Shown: positions 34,422-42,004, counted from the first letter of the stretch. The stretch: 64,000 bases of DNA from Anaerolineae bacterium (GCA_020849765.1 JADLAY010000022.1:1-64000); one strand, 5' to 3'. Translations and numbers: made by a program. The notes: generated from the letters alone by a model not told the origin.

Positions 34422-35636
34422 ATGGGCAAGATGTTTTTCATTTCGGTGCATAGCAGCAATTTGGATTTTGCGCACGAGATCAAGAAGCGAATTACCGCAG
34501 CAGGATTCCTCGGCTGGGTGATGGACGACATTAGCGGCGGTGACGGTTGGAAGGCAGAAGTGGATAATGCCATCAATGAGTCACTTGGCGTCATCGTCAT
34601 TGTTACCCCTGCCTCAATGGCATCTCATTGGGTCACATATGAATGGGCGTATGCGATGGGGCGTGACAAAGGAGTTGTCCCGGTCATCTTGGAGTGGCCG
34701 AATAGGATAGTCGATCCCAAATCACTGCATGACAAGCTCGCCGATTTACAGTACCGAGATTTCAGCCAAATCAACGATTTGCCCTGGGATATCTTGTTGA
34801 GCGACCTTCGCCGCATTCGTGATCGCACCGACATCCCGGATCAAATAAAACATGCTGAGGAAACTCTGCAAAATGGGCACGATCCTGCACAATGGGAGAA
34901 TGCTCTGGATCTGCTGTGGAGGCATCCTCATCCTCAAGCAACAGAAGCACTTGTAAGGTGTATGGCAAATCCAGTTGATCGTGTAAGCGCTCGGTCAGCA
35001 ATGACGCTTGCACAGAAGTCAAAGTACCAAGATGAGCGTGCAATCCCTAAGTTGGGACACGCCTTGAAAAGTGCCGAATTGGCGAAATATCAGAAGCAAC
35101 AGATAGAAATAGGAGAGTTACTGGCACAGTATGGCACGGAAGATGCAATCAACTGTGTTATTGATGCGCTCAGGAGTGGAGGCATTGAAGTTAACCACAG
35201 ACGTCCTTTTGTCGAAATCGTCGCGCGATTTGACTTTGAAGGTGTCGTCGACTATATGATCGATATGCTCTCCCAGTCGGACATTGTCAATATCGCTACT
35301 AACACGCTTGGGAGAATCAAGGATCCACGGGCACTCCCATTTCTTCATGATCTCGTAGTCGAGAGTAAATGGCCGATACATCGATCCTTTGCCGCAAACG
35401 CAATCGGCGGCATTGGCAGTCCAGAATCTGTCGGTTTACTTCTTGGAATTCTTCGGAACTATAAGTTAGAAGGTCGCAGCGTCACCACAGTGGATTCGGA
35501 AATTGTTGGTGCAGTTGCGCGTGCACTATACGAGATTGGAAACGAGGAGGCATTGTCTGGCTTGAAAAATCTCGCTAATGACTACTCGGTAGATCAGTTC
35601 GTGCGAACGATGATTCAAAGAGTCAGACCAATCTAA
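34422..35636 (+). CDS. TIR-domain protein with HEAT repeats
   Basis: A 404-residue protein. Residues about 3-130 form a TIR domain: FFISVHSSNLDFAHEIKKRI, then AGFLGWVMDDISGGDGWKAE, then VIVIVTPASMASHWVTYEWA. Glu74 in the last block lies where TIR NADases keep their catalytic Glu. Residues about 145-400 are alpha-helical repeats of HEAT type, e.g. ALVRCMANPVDRVSARSAMT and DPRALPFLHDLVVESKWPIH. Bacterial TIR proteins often consume NAD+ or make signal nucleotides in antiphage defence, with repeat domains as sensors or scaffolds; that role is inferred here. The gene is visibly AT-richer than its neighbours. CAGGA lies 12 bases before the ATG, and TATACT (34370-34375) may be the -10. The frame is open far upstream, opposite to the PBP gene, but that part is non-coding. 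Confidence 0.85.
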   Translation: MGKMFFISVHSSNLDFAHEIKKRITAAGFLGWVMDDISGGDGWKAEVDNAINESLGVIVIVTPASMASHWVTYEWAYAMGRDKGVVPVILEWPNRIVDPKSLHDKLADLQYRDFSQINDLPWDILLSDLRRIRDRTDIPDQIKHAEETLQNGHDPAQWENALDLLWRHPHPQATEALVRCMANPVDRVSARSAMTLAQKSKYQDERAIPKLGHALKSAELAKYQKQQIEIGELLAQYGTEDAINCVIDALRSGGIEVNHRRPFVEIVARFDFEGVVDYMIDMLSQSDIVNIATNTLGRIKDPRALPFLHDLVVESKWPIHRSFAANAIGGIGSPESVGLLLGILRNYKLEGRSVTTVDSEIVGAVARALYEIGNEEALSGLKNLANDYSVDQFVRTMIQRVRPI

Positions 35637-35674
35637 AGATAATTCGCAGGAATCGTGGACGGTAGGGAAAAGTC

Positions 35675-36079
35675 GTGCGCAAAGACACACATCATGACGC
35701 AGTTCTACGAGCGCTACAAAAAGATGGTTGGCGAATTGTGGACGAGCAATCGCCTTTCACGATAGAGCAGCGCACCGTTTACATCGACATCGAGGCAGAA
35801 CGCAACGACGAGCGTCGCCTGATCTTTGTCGAAGTCAAAGGCTTCCAGAGTGACTCTCAGGTGACGGATCTCGCGAATGCGCTGGGGCAATATCTGCTTT
35901 ATGCTCACTTGCTGGAGCAAGAGTATGGGAATACGCGACTCTTGTATCTCGCGGTTCCCAATGACGCGTACATGGGTATTTTGAGTGAAGAGTTAGGGAT
36001 TGGTATTCGAGCAAAATATGGCGTTAAACTGATAGTGGTAGATCTGGAGCGCGAGGAGATCAGCCAGTGGATACCTTGA
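35675..36079 (+). CDS. xisH: XisH-family protein (PD-(D/E)XK nuclease-like)
   Basis: A 134-residue protein of the XisH family, named after the fdxN-element excision-controlling factor of cyanobacteria. The N-terminus RKDTHHDAVLRALQKDGWRI matches the family. Nuclease-fold residues are visible: Asp38 in YIDIE, Glu53-x-Lys55 in FVEVKGF, and Gln72 in ALGQYLLY. Whether it cuts DNA is unproven. It starts with GTG at 35675 with AGGGAAAA upstream, 38 bases after the TIR gene, and overlaps xisI by 13 bases. XisH and XisI almost always occur as a pair; their wider function outside heterocyst biology is unknown. Confidence 0.9.
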   Translation: MRKDTHHDAVLRALQKDGWRIVDEQSPFTIEQRTVYIDIEAERNDERRLIFVEVKGFQSDSQVTDLANALGQYLLYAHLLEQEYGNTRLLYLAVPNDAYMGILSEELGIGIRAKYGVKLIVVDLEREEISQWIP

Positions 36080-36369
36080 GAGATACACTCAAGCACGTGA
36101 TGGCGGGTTACGCCAAAACCGGGCTGAACGGCTACACCTTTCTGACGGCGAACGCCGACGAAACGCAGTTCGTCGTCACAGGCATCGGCCACATCCGCGG
36201 TGAGCGGGTCGTCAATACGGCGCTGGTGGCTCAACTCAAGGGCGACATGATCATCATCGAACGCGACAGCACCGACAAACCGCTCGTTCACGCGCTGCTC
36301 GACGCCGGAATTTCGCGCAAACAGATCATTCTGGCGTACAAGGGTGAACCCGTGCCGGAAGGGGCCTGA
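36067..36369 (+). CDS. xisI: XisI-family protein
   Basis: A 100-residue protein of the XisI family, partner of XisH. The N-terminus MDTLRDTLKHVMAGYAKTG matches the family. The core has the beta-rich VTGIGHIRGERVVNTALVAQ and MIIIERDSTDKPLVHALLDA, then GISRKQIILAYKGEP at the end, also typical. It overlaps the 3' end of xisH, so the two are made together. XisI has been compared with a regulator or antitoxin-like partner; no direct evidence here. It completes a compact TIR-xisH-xisI unit on one strand. Confidence 0.88.
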   Translation: MDTLRDTLKHVMAGYAKTGLNGYTFLTANADETQFVVTGIGHIRGERVVNTALVAQLKGDMIIIERDSTDKPLVHALLDAGISRKQIILAYKGEPVPEGA

Positions 36370-36386
36370 CACACCCCATAATCATG

Positions 36387-36392
36387 TATACT
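36387..36392 (+). promoter_or_regulatory. -10 element before the Uma2 gene
   Basis: TATACT at 36387-36392, about 30 bases before the ATG at 36422, suggests that the Uma2-type gene can be transcribed independently of xisI. No convincing -35 is seen. Confidence 0.35.
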
Positions 36393-36421
36393 CATAGCAT
36401 GGCAGAGATGAGTACACAGTC

Positions 36422-37000
36422 ATGGCTATTTCGACGCGAATCGGCATGTCGTTGGCGGAGTTCATCGCCGAGTCCAACGATCAGCCGTTCGAACTGATCA
36501 ACGGCGAGCGAATTCCCAAGATGCCCACCGTCGCTGGACACAACGAGACCATCCACGCGCTCTTGATGCGCCTCAGTGCTCACGTCGACGCGCACGATCT
36601 CGGCATGGCCCGCGCGGAAGTCACGTTCGTGCTGACCGACCGCTACGATCCCGATTGGGTCGAAGGCTCGCGCACGCCGGACGTGATGTTCATCAGCGCC
36701 GAGCGGCTTCAAGCCTATCGCGCGGCACATCCCGATTGGCGCGACAAGCCCTATCTGATCGTGCCGGATTTCGTGGCCGAAATCGTTTCGCCCAATGACA
36801 CTTTCAGCAAGATCGACGAAAAAGTCGATGCGTATCTGGCGGATGGCGTCCGCATGATCTGGGTGATCGATCCACAGCGGCGCAAAGCCTTCGTTTTCAC
36901 ACCTGACGACGAGCCTCAGCGCCCGTTCGGGGACGATATTCTGGATGCCGAGGACGTGATTCCAGGCTTTCGGGTCAAGCTCTCCGACCTGTTCGCCTAG
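36422..37000 (+). CDS. Uma2-family (DUF820) restriction-endonuclease-like protein
   Basis: A 192-residue protein of the Uma2 family, a PD-(D/E)XK-fold group abundant in cyanobacteria and Chloroflexota. Family landmarks are SLAEFIAESNDQPFELINGE at the start, TPDVMFIS (Asp87), PDFVAEIVSPNDTFSKIDEK (Glu120 and following Lys) and MIWVIDPQRRKAFVF. Nuclease-site residues are present, but activity and target are unknown; many Uma2 genes look mobile. It lies 52 bases downstream of xisI and shows normal high GC, unlike the TIR gene. Confidence 0.87.
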   Translation: MAISTRIGMSLAEFIAESNDQPFELINGERIPKMPTVAGHNETIHALLMRLSAHVDAHDLGMARAEVTFVLTDRYDPDWVEGSRTPDVMFISAERLQAYRAAHPDWRDKPYLIVPDFVAEIVSPNDTFSKIDEKVDAYLADGVRMIWVIDPQRRKAFVFTPDDEPQRPFGDDILDAEDVIPGFRVKLSDLFA

Positions 37001-37063
37001 CCCCTCTCCCGCCCCGCCTCACACCCTAGCCAAAAGGACAGGTCTGGCGGCTAAATTGCCCTC

Positions 37064-37092
37064 TTGACCCAATATGAACCCCGTGCTATTGT
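37064..37092 (+). promoter_or_regulatory. Strong promoter of a small transcript
   Basis: TTGACC (37064-37069), a 17-bp spacer and TATTGT (37087-37092), with TGC before the -10 box (extended -10). It is one of the best promoter matches in the window. Transcription should start near 37099. Confidence 0.7.
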
Positions 37093-37127
37093 TTGTGCAT
37101 CGTCGGTTAAACTGAAAGGAGGTGATC

Positions 37128-37166
37128 GTGGAAAGTCGCAGTCATTTGGGGGTGCACCCGAACTAG
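37128..37166 (+). CDS. 12-codon ORF behind a perfect Shine-Dalgarno sequence
   Basis: A GTG start at 37128 encodes (M)ESRSHLGVHPN and a TAG stop. AAAGGAGGTGATC (37115-37127) matches the whole 3' end of 16S rRNA over 13 bases but leaves almost no spacer; the core AGGAGG is 5 bases from the GTG. The peptide matches nothing I know. The strength of the site suggests real ribosome binding, either to make the peptide or to regulate the transcript. Confidence 0.45.
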   Translation: MESRSHLGVHPN

Positions 37167-37239
37167 CGCCTCACGATCTCTCTTAAGTGATGCGCCCGCA
37201 CTTCGGTGCTATGGGCGTACCTCCAGAGACCGCAGAAAA

Positions 37240-37274
37240 GACGCCCTCGGCTTGCCGGGGGCGTCGCTGTTTCT
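37240..37274 (+). terminator. Rho-independent terminator of the small transcript
   Basis: Stem GACGCCC-CGGC (37240-37251) pairs with GCCG-GGGCGTC (37254-37265), with one mismatched pair, and runs into CTGTTTCT. It faces the convergent glycosyltransferase gene ending at 37312. Confidence 0.75.
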
Positions 37275-37311
37275 ACCACTCGTGCCTGGAAAATCCCTGC
37301 CCGCCTAATCT

Positions 37312-38439
37312 CTACAGCTCCGCGACCAGCCGTTCGAATTCCGCCGCGCGCGCGTCATAGCTGTGTGCGCGGTAAACGTGCGCCTGCCCGGCGGCGGCGA
37401 TGCGCGCCCGCTCGTCGTCGTGCGCCAGGTAATGCACCACCTGCGCCCGCAGATCGTCCTCGTCGCTGTAGGTGACGATGTTCTCGCCGGGGGTGAACCA
37501 CTTGCGCACGCCGGGTAGATCGTCGGTAATCTGGAAGATGCCCGCCGCCGCCGTCTCGAACAGGCGGATGTTGCCGCCCCAGAAGACGAAATCGCCGTGC
37601 GTGTTGACGCCGATTTTGGCCGCGCCGAGGATGCGCATCGTCTGCTCGCCAAGCGCTTGCCCGCGGACGAACGATCGCAGCGACTCCGGCACTTCGTGAA
37701 CGCTCCAGATGCCGAGGTCGAACTCGCGCAGGGCTTCCAGCGCGCGCACGCGCCGCCCGTAGAGATGATCCGGCGTCAGCGTGCCGACGAAAGCGATGTC
37801 GCAGGCGTATTGGCGGCGCTCGTCGTCGCTCAACGTGTAGGGCTTGTGAAAGTCCGGGTCGCAGGCGACGATCGGCAGGTTGACCATGCGCGGCGCGCCG
37901 AGTTCGCGCCATTGGATGCCGTGGTAGTAATCGCTGGCGATGACCAGATCGTAGAGGCGGGCGGCGGCGCGGTCGATGGCCGGGCAGAAGACGATCGGCG
38001 ACGTGCCGCAGAAATAGACGATCTTGGCGCCCGTCTCGCGCTTGATCTGCGCCAGCGTCTCCGGGTAGACGACGGTGTTATCGCCGACCATCCAGATCAC
38101 GTCCGGCTTGAAGGCGCGCGCCTCGTCGATCAGCCGCGCGTTGCGCAGCCGCAGATCCGGGTTCATGCGCGGTGGGATGCGGCCCAACGCGGCGTGCATC
38201 AGCTTGGCGGGCGTCATGCCCTGCGTGTGGCGGGTCGTCGTCCGCTCGCCGCCGCCGAGCGCGGGCTGTGTGCGATAGAAGGCGGCCAGCGTGTGCCCGC
38301 GCTGGCGCAGCGCCTTCTCCCAGAACGCCTGCGACATGCTCGGCGGAAACAGCGGCGGCGTCTCGCCGGGGGGTGTGGCCGCGCGCGCGGCGCGCAGTTG
38401 TTCGGGGTGATGGATGGGTGCGATGAAGAGAATTCTCAA
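37312..38439 (-). CDS. CgeB-like glycosyltransferase
   Basis: A 375-residue protein resembling GT-B glycosyltransferases of the CgeB / Glyco_trans_1_2 group. The N-terminal Rossmann half starts RILFIAPIHHPEQLRAARAA and carries KPDVIWMVGDNTVVYPETLA. The C-terminal half has CDIAFVGTLTPDHLYGRRVR, IGVNTHGDFVFWGGNIRLFE and AAAGIFQITDDLPGVRKWFT, which match the sugar-nucleotide-binding end of the group. Donor and acceptor are unknown; cell-surface or spore-type glycans are usual for relatives. The start is TTG at 38439, because AAAGG lies 6 bases upstream and the protein begins directly with a beta strand. Confidence 0.82.
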   Translation of the reverse strand: MRILFIAPIHHPEQLRAARAATPPGETPPLFPPSMSQAFWEKALRQRGHTLAAFYRTQPALGGGERTTTRHTQGMTPAKLMHAALGRIPPRMNPDLRLRNARLIDEARAFKPDVIWMVGDNTVVYPETLAQIKRETGAKIVYFCGTSPIVFCPAIDRAAARLYDLVIASDYYHGIQWRELGAPRMVNLPIVACDPDFHKPYTLSDDERRQYACDIAFVGTLTPDHLYGRRVRALEALREFDLGIWSVHEVPESLRSFVRGQALGEQTMRILGAAKIGVNTHGDFVFWGGNIRLFETAAAGIFQITDDLPGVRKWFTPGENIVTYSDEDDLRAQVVHYLAHDDERARIAAAGQAHVYRAHSYDARAAEFERLVAEL

Positions 38440-38622
38440 AGGTGACCTTTGTGGGCGGTTGGGTATTGGCGGTTGGCTTTTAGCTGTTAGCCATTAGCTG
38501 TTGGCATTTAGCCGAAATCGCAACAGATTGCTCTAGTGAAGGCTAATCTGCTAATGCGCTAATTTGCTTATGTGCTAATTCGCTTTCAACTCATCACGCA
38601 TCACGCGTGACTCATCACTGTT
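38440..38622. repeat. Dispersed intergenic repeat block, inverted copy
   Basis: This stretch is the inverted counterpart of the block at 18517-18775. It contains TTGGCGGTTGGCTTTTAGCT and TTAGCCATTAGCTGTTGGC (38466-38506), then GCTAATCTGCTAATGCGCTA and similar units to about 38583. It ends with CATCACGCATCACGCGTGA-type repeats. No ORF or regulatory site is evident. Confidence 0.7.
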
Positions 38623-39021
38623 TTATCGCCCCTCCAGCCAGTCTATCATCGGGTTGAGCCAGTACAAGATCCAGCCGTCGTCGTGGTTCTCGCGCTCGTC
38701 CTCGTTCGGGAAATCGCGGTGGAAGAGCTGGATGCGCGTCGACGATCCATGTGCCTCCAGTTCCCAGCACACCTTCGAGTCCGCCCACTCGGCGGGCCAG
38801 GTATCCTGGCGCCAGGTGTACTCCAGGATCGTCGGTGCTTCGACGCGGGTGAAGCGGCCGGTCGTCTCCCCGGCGAAGAAAGCATAGGCGCCCCCGACGC
38901 GCAAATCGACGGCGACGGTCTCGTCGATCATCCAGGCGGCAATGGCGTCGCGGTCGACCAACGCCGACCAGACCTGTTCAATCGGTGCGTGCGCGATGAC
39001 TTGTTTTCTGATACTGGGCAT
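38623..39021 (-). CDS. SRPBCC / AHSA1-like protein
   Basis: A 132-residue protein of the START/SRPBCC fold, AHSA1-like branch. It opens with RKQVIAHAPIEQVWSALVDR and DAIAAWMIDET. The middle has GGAYAFFAGETTGRFTRVEA and ILEYTWRQDTWPAEWADSKV, and the last helix is DGWILYWLNPMIDWLEG. Such proteins bind hydrophobic ligands or act as accessory factors; no ligand can be named. AAGGAG lies 7-8 bases before the ATG at 39021. It is divergent from the oxidoreductase gene at 39087; a short shared promoter region contains TATACT (39046-39051) facing right. Confidence 0.83.
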   Translation of the reverse strand: MPSIRKQVIAHAPIEQVWSALVDRDAIAAWMIDETVAVDLRVGGAYAFFAGETTGRFTRVEAPTILEYTWRQDTWPAEWADSKVCWELEAHGSSTRIQLFHRDFPNEDERENHDDGWILYWLNPMIDWLEGR

Positions 39022-39086
39022 CGATCTGCTCCTTTCCGGTATTATTATACTCTGTGCTGTTCGAACGTTCTTTTGAAGGTCACATC

Positions 39087-40115
39087 ATGCCCGAACGCAT
39101 CCCACTCGCCGTCGTCGGCAGTGGCTATTGGGGACCCAATCTGATCCGCAATATCGCCAATCTGCCGGATGCGGCGCTGCACACTGTCTGCGATCTCAAC
39201 GAAAAAGCCCTGGCGCAAAACAGCCAGCGCTACCCCGGCGTGCGCACGACGACCGATTACGACGCCCTCCTGCGCGACCCGGACATCCAGGGTGTCGTCC
39301 TGGCGACGCCAGCGCATCTCCATGCCGAGCAGGCGCGCGCGGCGCTCGAAGCCGGCAAGCACGTCATGGTCGAAAAGCCGCTCGCCCTCAGCTCGGACGA
39401 CGCGCTGGCGCTGGTTGAGCTGGCCGCGCACAACGACCTGCGCCTGATGGTCGGCCACGTCTTCAAGTTCAACCCCGCCGTCACCGCCCTGCGCAAGATG
39501 GTCGAAGGCGAAGACCTGGGCCGTTTGCTCTACATCTATTCGCAGCGGCTCAACCTCGGCATCATCCGCAGCGACCTGAACGTGATGTGGAATCTGGCGC
39601 CGCACGACTTCAGCATCCTCAACTACGTGCTCGGTCGCGCGCCGGAACGCGTCGCCGCACGCGGCTTTCATCTGCTGGGGCGCTCGCTGGAAGATGTCGT
39701 CTTCGTCACGCTCGAATACCCCGGCGGCGTGGTCGCGCACGTGCACGTGAGCTGGCTCGACCCCGGCAAAGTCCGGCGCATGACGATCGTCGGCGAGCGC
39801 AAGATGGTCGTCTACGATGACGTCAGCGTCGACGAGCGCCTGCGCGTTTTCGACAAGGGCGTCATGCGCGACGCCATCCCGGATGCCTACGGCGAGTTCA
39901 AGCTGATCACACGCAGCGGCGACGTGCACATCCCGATGCTGGAGACGACCGAACCGCTGCGCGCCGAGTGTGCGCACTTCGTCGCCTGCATCCGCGAGGG
40001 CACGACGCCGATCAGCGATGGCGTGGATGGCTATCACGTCGTCCGCATGTTAGAGGCGGCGCAAACGAGCATGGATAACGACGGGGCCAGTGTCGATCTC
40101 AATCTGGCGAAGTAG
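39087..40115 (+). CDS. Gfo/Idh/MocA-family oxidoreductase
   Basis: A 342-residue NAD(P)-dependent dehydrogenase. The Rossmann site is LAVVGSGYWGPNLIRNIANL, and the family's EKP motif is in MVEKPLAL with the active-site Lys. GHVFKFNPAV and LNVMWNLAPHDFSILNYVLG follow, the latter with the usual catalytic His in APHD. The 'GYWGPN' start and 'NLAPHD' resemble enzymes of nucleotide-sugar routes such as the WlbA-type 3-dehydrogenases; substrate not proven. The ATG at 39087 has GAAGG 7 bases upstream, and the -10 TATACT is 36 bases upstream. An earlier in-frame GTG lies at the predicted transcript start and is rejected. Confidence 0.88.
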   Translation: MPERIPLAVVGSGYWGPNLIRNIANLPDAALHTVCDLNEKALAQNSQRYPGVRTTTDYDALLRDPDIQGVVLATPAHLHAEQARAALEAGKHVMVEKPLALSSDDALALVELAAHNDLRLMVGHVFKFNPAVTALRKMVEGEDLGRLLYIYSQRLNLGIIRSDLNVMWNLAPHDFSILNYVLGRAPERVAARGFHLLGRSLEDVVFVTLEYPGGVVAHVHVSWLDPGKVRRMTIVGERKMVVYDDVSVDERLRVFDKGVMRDAIPDAYGEFKLITRSGDVHIPMLETTEPLRAECAHFVACIREGTTPISDGVDGYHVVRMLEAAQTSMDNDGASVDLNLAK

Positions 40116-40156
40116 GCCCGCGCCGGATGGATCGGGTCGGGTAAGGGACAACTTCG

Positions 40157-40165
40157 TGCTAGAAT
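40157..40165 (+). promoter_or_regulatory. Extended -10 promoter before a membrane protein and selA
   Basis: TGC followed by TAGAAT (40160-40165), 45 bases before the ATG at 40211. The -35 region is weak. Confidence 0.4.
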
Positions 40166-40210
40166 CTAGAAAGAAAGTGTTCACTTGAAATTGAACGGTG
40201 AAACTGTGCC

Positions 40211-40648
40211 ATGACCCGGCCCGCACCGCGCCCACAAGACCCTGACGCCTTCACCCCGCGCGATCATACCGGCATGTTGATCGCGAGCGTGATCATGGCC
40301 GGGCTGTCCTGGCTGGGACTCTACCACCTGATCACGACCGAGTACCCGCGCGTCGGCCAGCGTTTCATCTTCTTCCTGCTGCTCATGATCGCCGTCGCGG
40401 GCACGGCGATCCCGTTCGTGCGTTACCTCAACGTGCGCTTCACGCGCGTGACGCAGCCGCTGCCGCCGAGCGGCGTGATCGTGCGCCAGGGCGTCTGGGT
40501 CGGGCTGTTCGTCGTGCTCTGTGCCTGGATGCAGATCCCGCGCGCGCTGACGCTGCCGATCGCGTTCTTCCTGGCGCTGGCGCTGATCGTGGTCGAAATC
40601 TTCCTGCGCAACCGTGAGATCCAGCATGAGCGTGAAAATGCCGCCTGA
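40211..40648 (+). CDS. Membrane protein of unknown function, four helices
   Basis: A 145-residue protein not recognised. Likely membrane helices are at about 22-42 (MLIASVIMAGLSWLGLYHLI), 52-71 (FIFFLLLMIAVAGTAIPFVR), 88-107 (GVIVRQGVWVGLFVVLCAWM) and 113-132 (LTLPIAFFLALALIVVEIFL). The N-terminus is Pro-rich and the C-terminus charged. The same layout occurs in conserved Chloroflexota hypotheticals, as far as I recall. It overlaps the start of selA by 23 bases, so it may be co-translated with it, but a role in selenium metabolism is not implied. Confidence 0.65.
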   Translation: MTRPAPRPQDPDAFTPRDHTGMLIASVIMAGLSWLGLYHLITTEYPRVGQRFIFFLLLMIAVAGTAIPFVRYLNVRFTRVTQPLPPSGVIVRQGVWVGLFVVLCAWMQIPRALTLPIAFFLALALIVVEIFLRNREIQHERENAA

Positions 40649-42002
40649 CGCCCTGCGCGCGCTGCCCTCCGTCGATGCGCTCATTTCGAGTCCGGGCGGT
40701 GCGGCCCTGATCGAGCGCTATGGGCGGGCACCTGCCGTCGATACGCTGCGCGGGCTGCTCGACGATGCGCGGACGCGCCTGCGCGGCGGTGAGTCCGTCG
40801 CTGCTGATGCAAGCAGCCTGCTCGACCGCGCGGCGGTGCATCTCCACGAAGAAGCGCGCGGCACCCTCATCCCCGTGATCAACGCGACCGGCGTCATCAT
40901 CCACACCAACCTGGGCCGTGCGCCGTTGAGCGAGGATGCACTGGCGGCGGTGCGCGCCGTCGGCGGCGGTTACAGCACGCTCGAATACGATCTGGAAGCG
41001 GGGGCGCGCGGCAGCCGCCTTGCCCACCCGGAGACGCTGCTCTGTGCGCTGACCGGCGCGGAGGCGGCGCTGGTTGTCAACAATAACGCCGCGGCCACCG
41101 TGCTCATGCTGGCGACGCTGGCCCGCGGTCGCGAGGTGATCGTCTCGCGCGGGCAACTGGTCGAGATCGGCGGCGGCTTCCGCGTGCCGGACATCATGGC
41201 CGAGAGCGGCGCAACCCTGGTCGAGATCGGCACGACCAATCGCACGCGTGCCGCCGATTACGAGCGCGCCATCACCGAGAACAGCGCCGCGTTGATGCGC
41301 GTCCACTCGTCCAACTTCAAGCAGATCGGCTTCGTCGAAGAGACGCCGATCACCGCCATCACGCGGGTGGCGCATGACCACGGTGTGCTCGCGCTGGACG
41401 ATCTCGGCAGCGGCGCGCTGCTGGATACGGCGGCCTATGGACTGGCGCACGAACCGCTGCCGCAGGAAAGCCTACAGGCAGGCATGGATCTGGTCGCCTT
41501 CAGCGGCGACAAGCTGCTCGGCGGGCCGCAGGCGGGCATCCTGGTCGGCAAGCGCGAGCTGGTCGAGAGGCTCAAGCGGCATCCGCTGGCGCGCGCCTTC
41601 CGCGCGGACAAGATGACGCTGGCGGCGTTGGTCGCGACGCTGCTGCATTATCGCAAGGGCGAGGCCCTTGAGCAGATCCCCGTCTGGCGCATGATCGCGC
41701 GTCCGCTGGCGGAGGTGCGCGCGCAGGCCGCAGCCTGGGCCTCGCAGGTGGGCGGCAGCGTCGTCGACGGCTACTCGGCAGTCGGGGGAGGGAGCCTGCC
41801 CGGCGGCACGCTGCCGACGGCGCTGCTCGCGCTCAACGTGTCGTCCCCCGACATATTCACTGCGACTCTGCGCCGCGCTGACCCGCCAGTGATCGCGCGG
41901 ATTCAGGACGGACGCGTCGTCTTTGACCCGCGCACGGTGCTGCCCGAACAATCCGACAAGCTGATCGAGATCATCGGGCGCACGCTGCAAAGCGAAAGCT
42001 AA
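40626..42002 (+). CDS. selA: L-seryl-tRNA(Sec) selenium transferase
   Basis: A 458-residue PLP enzyme that converts seryl-tRNA(Sec) to selenocysteinyl-tRNA(Sec) with selenophosphate. Signature blocks are VINATGVIIHTNLGRAPLSE, STLEYDLEAGARGSR, ALVVNNNAAATVLML, GFRVPDIMAESGATLVEIGT and TNRTR, with the PLP lysine in AFSGDKLLGGPQAG. Length is typical. Two or three in-frame starts lie close together; ATG 40626 is used, though ATG 40638 is possible. selB, selD and selC are not in the window, so the complete pathway cannot be confirmed. SelA-like paralogues with other roles exist, but the conservation here favours true SelA. Confidence 0.9.
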   Translation: MSVKMPPDALRALPSVDALISSPGGAALIERYGRAPAVDTLRGLLDDARTRLRGGESVAADASSLLDRAAVHLHEEARGTLIPVINATGVIIHTNLGRAPLSEDALAAVRAVGGGYSTLEYDLEAGARGSRLAHPETLLCALTGAEAALVVNNNAAATVLMLATLARGREVIVSRGQLVEIGGGFRVPDIMAESGATLVEIGTTNRTRAADYERAITENSAALMRVHSSNFKQIGFVEETPITAITRVAHDHGVLALDDLGSGALLDTAAYGLAHEPLPQESLQAGMDLVAFSGDKLLGGPQAGILVGKRELVERLKRHPLARAFRADKMTLAALVATLLHYRKGEALEQIPVWRMIARPLAEVRAQAAAWASQVGGSVVDGYSAVGGGSLPGGTLPTALLALNVSSPDIFTATLRRADPPVIARIQDGRVVFDPRTVLPEQSDKLIEIIGRTLQSES

Positions 42003-42004
42003 TC

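Larger units (their letters stand above)
37099..37274 (+). ncRNA. Predicted small structured transcript with a mini-ORF
   Basis: A promoter at 37064-37092 and a terminator at 37240-37274 bound a transcript of about 175 bases. It has a perfect Shine-Dalgarno sequence and a 12-codon ORF. GATCGTG (37124-37130, including the start codon) pairs with CACGATC (37172-37178), extended by AGGAGG with UCUCUU. A second segment, ACCTCC (37219-37224), can also pair with the GGAGGT of the ribosome site. A hairpin at 37193-37217 has a cUUCGg tetraloop. It is not part of any neighbouring gene. Identity unknown. Confidence 0.6.

Noticed and set aside
34263..37010. Integrated element with attachment sites around the TIR/xis block
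   Set aside because: No integrase, transposase, tRNA target or flanking direct repeats were seen, so only gene-level transfer is suggested.
37115..37127. AAAGGAGGTGATC as the reverse complement of a 16S rRNA 3' end remnant
   Set aside because: The flanking bases on the minus strand do not match the conserved GGTTG before GGATCACCTCC, and no 16S sequence lies next to it. It works better as a ribosome binding site.
37206..37475. 89-codon Arg-rich ORF over the small transcript terminator
   Set aside because: It crosses a terminator into the antisense of the glycosyltransferase gene and is Arg/Pro-rich like other shadow frames.
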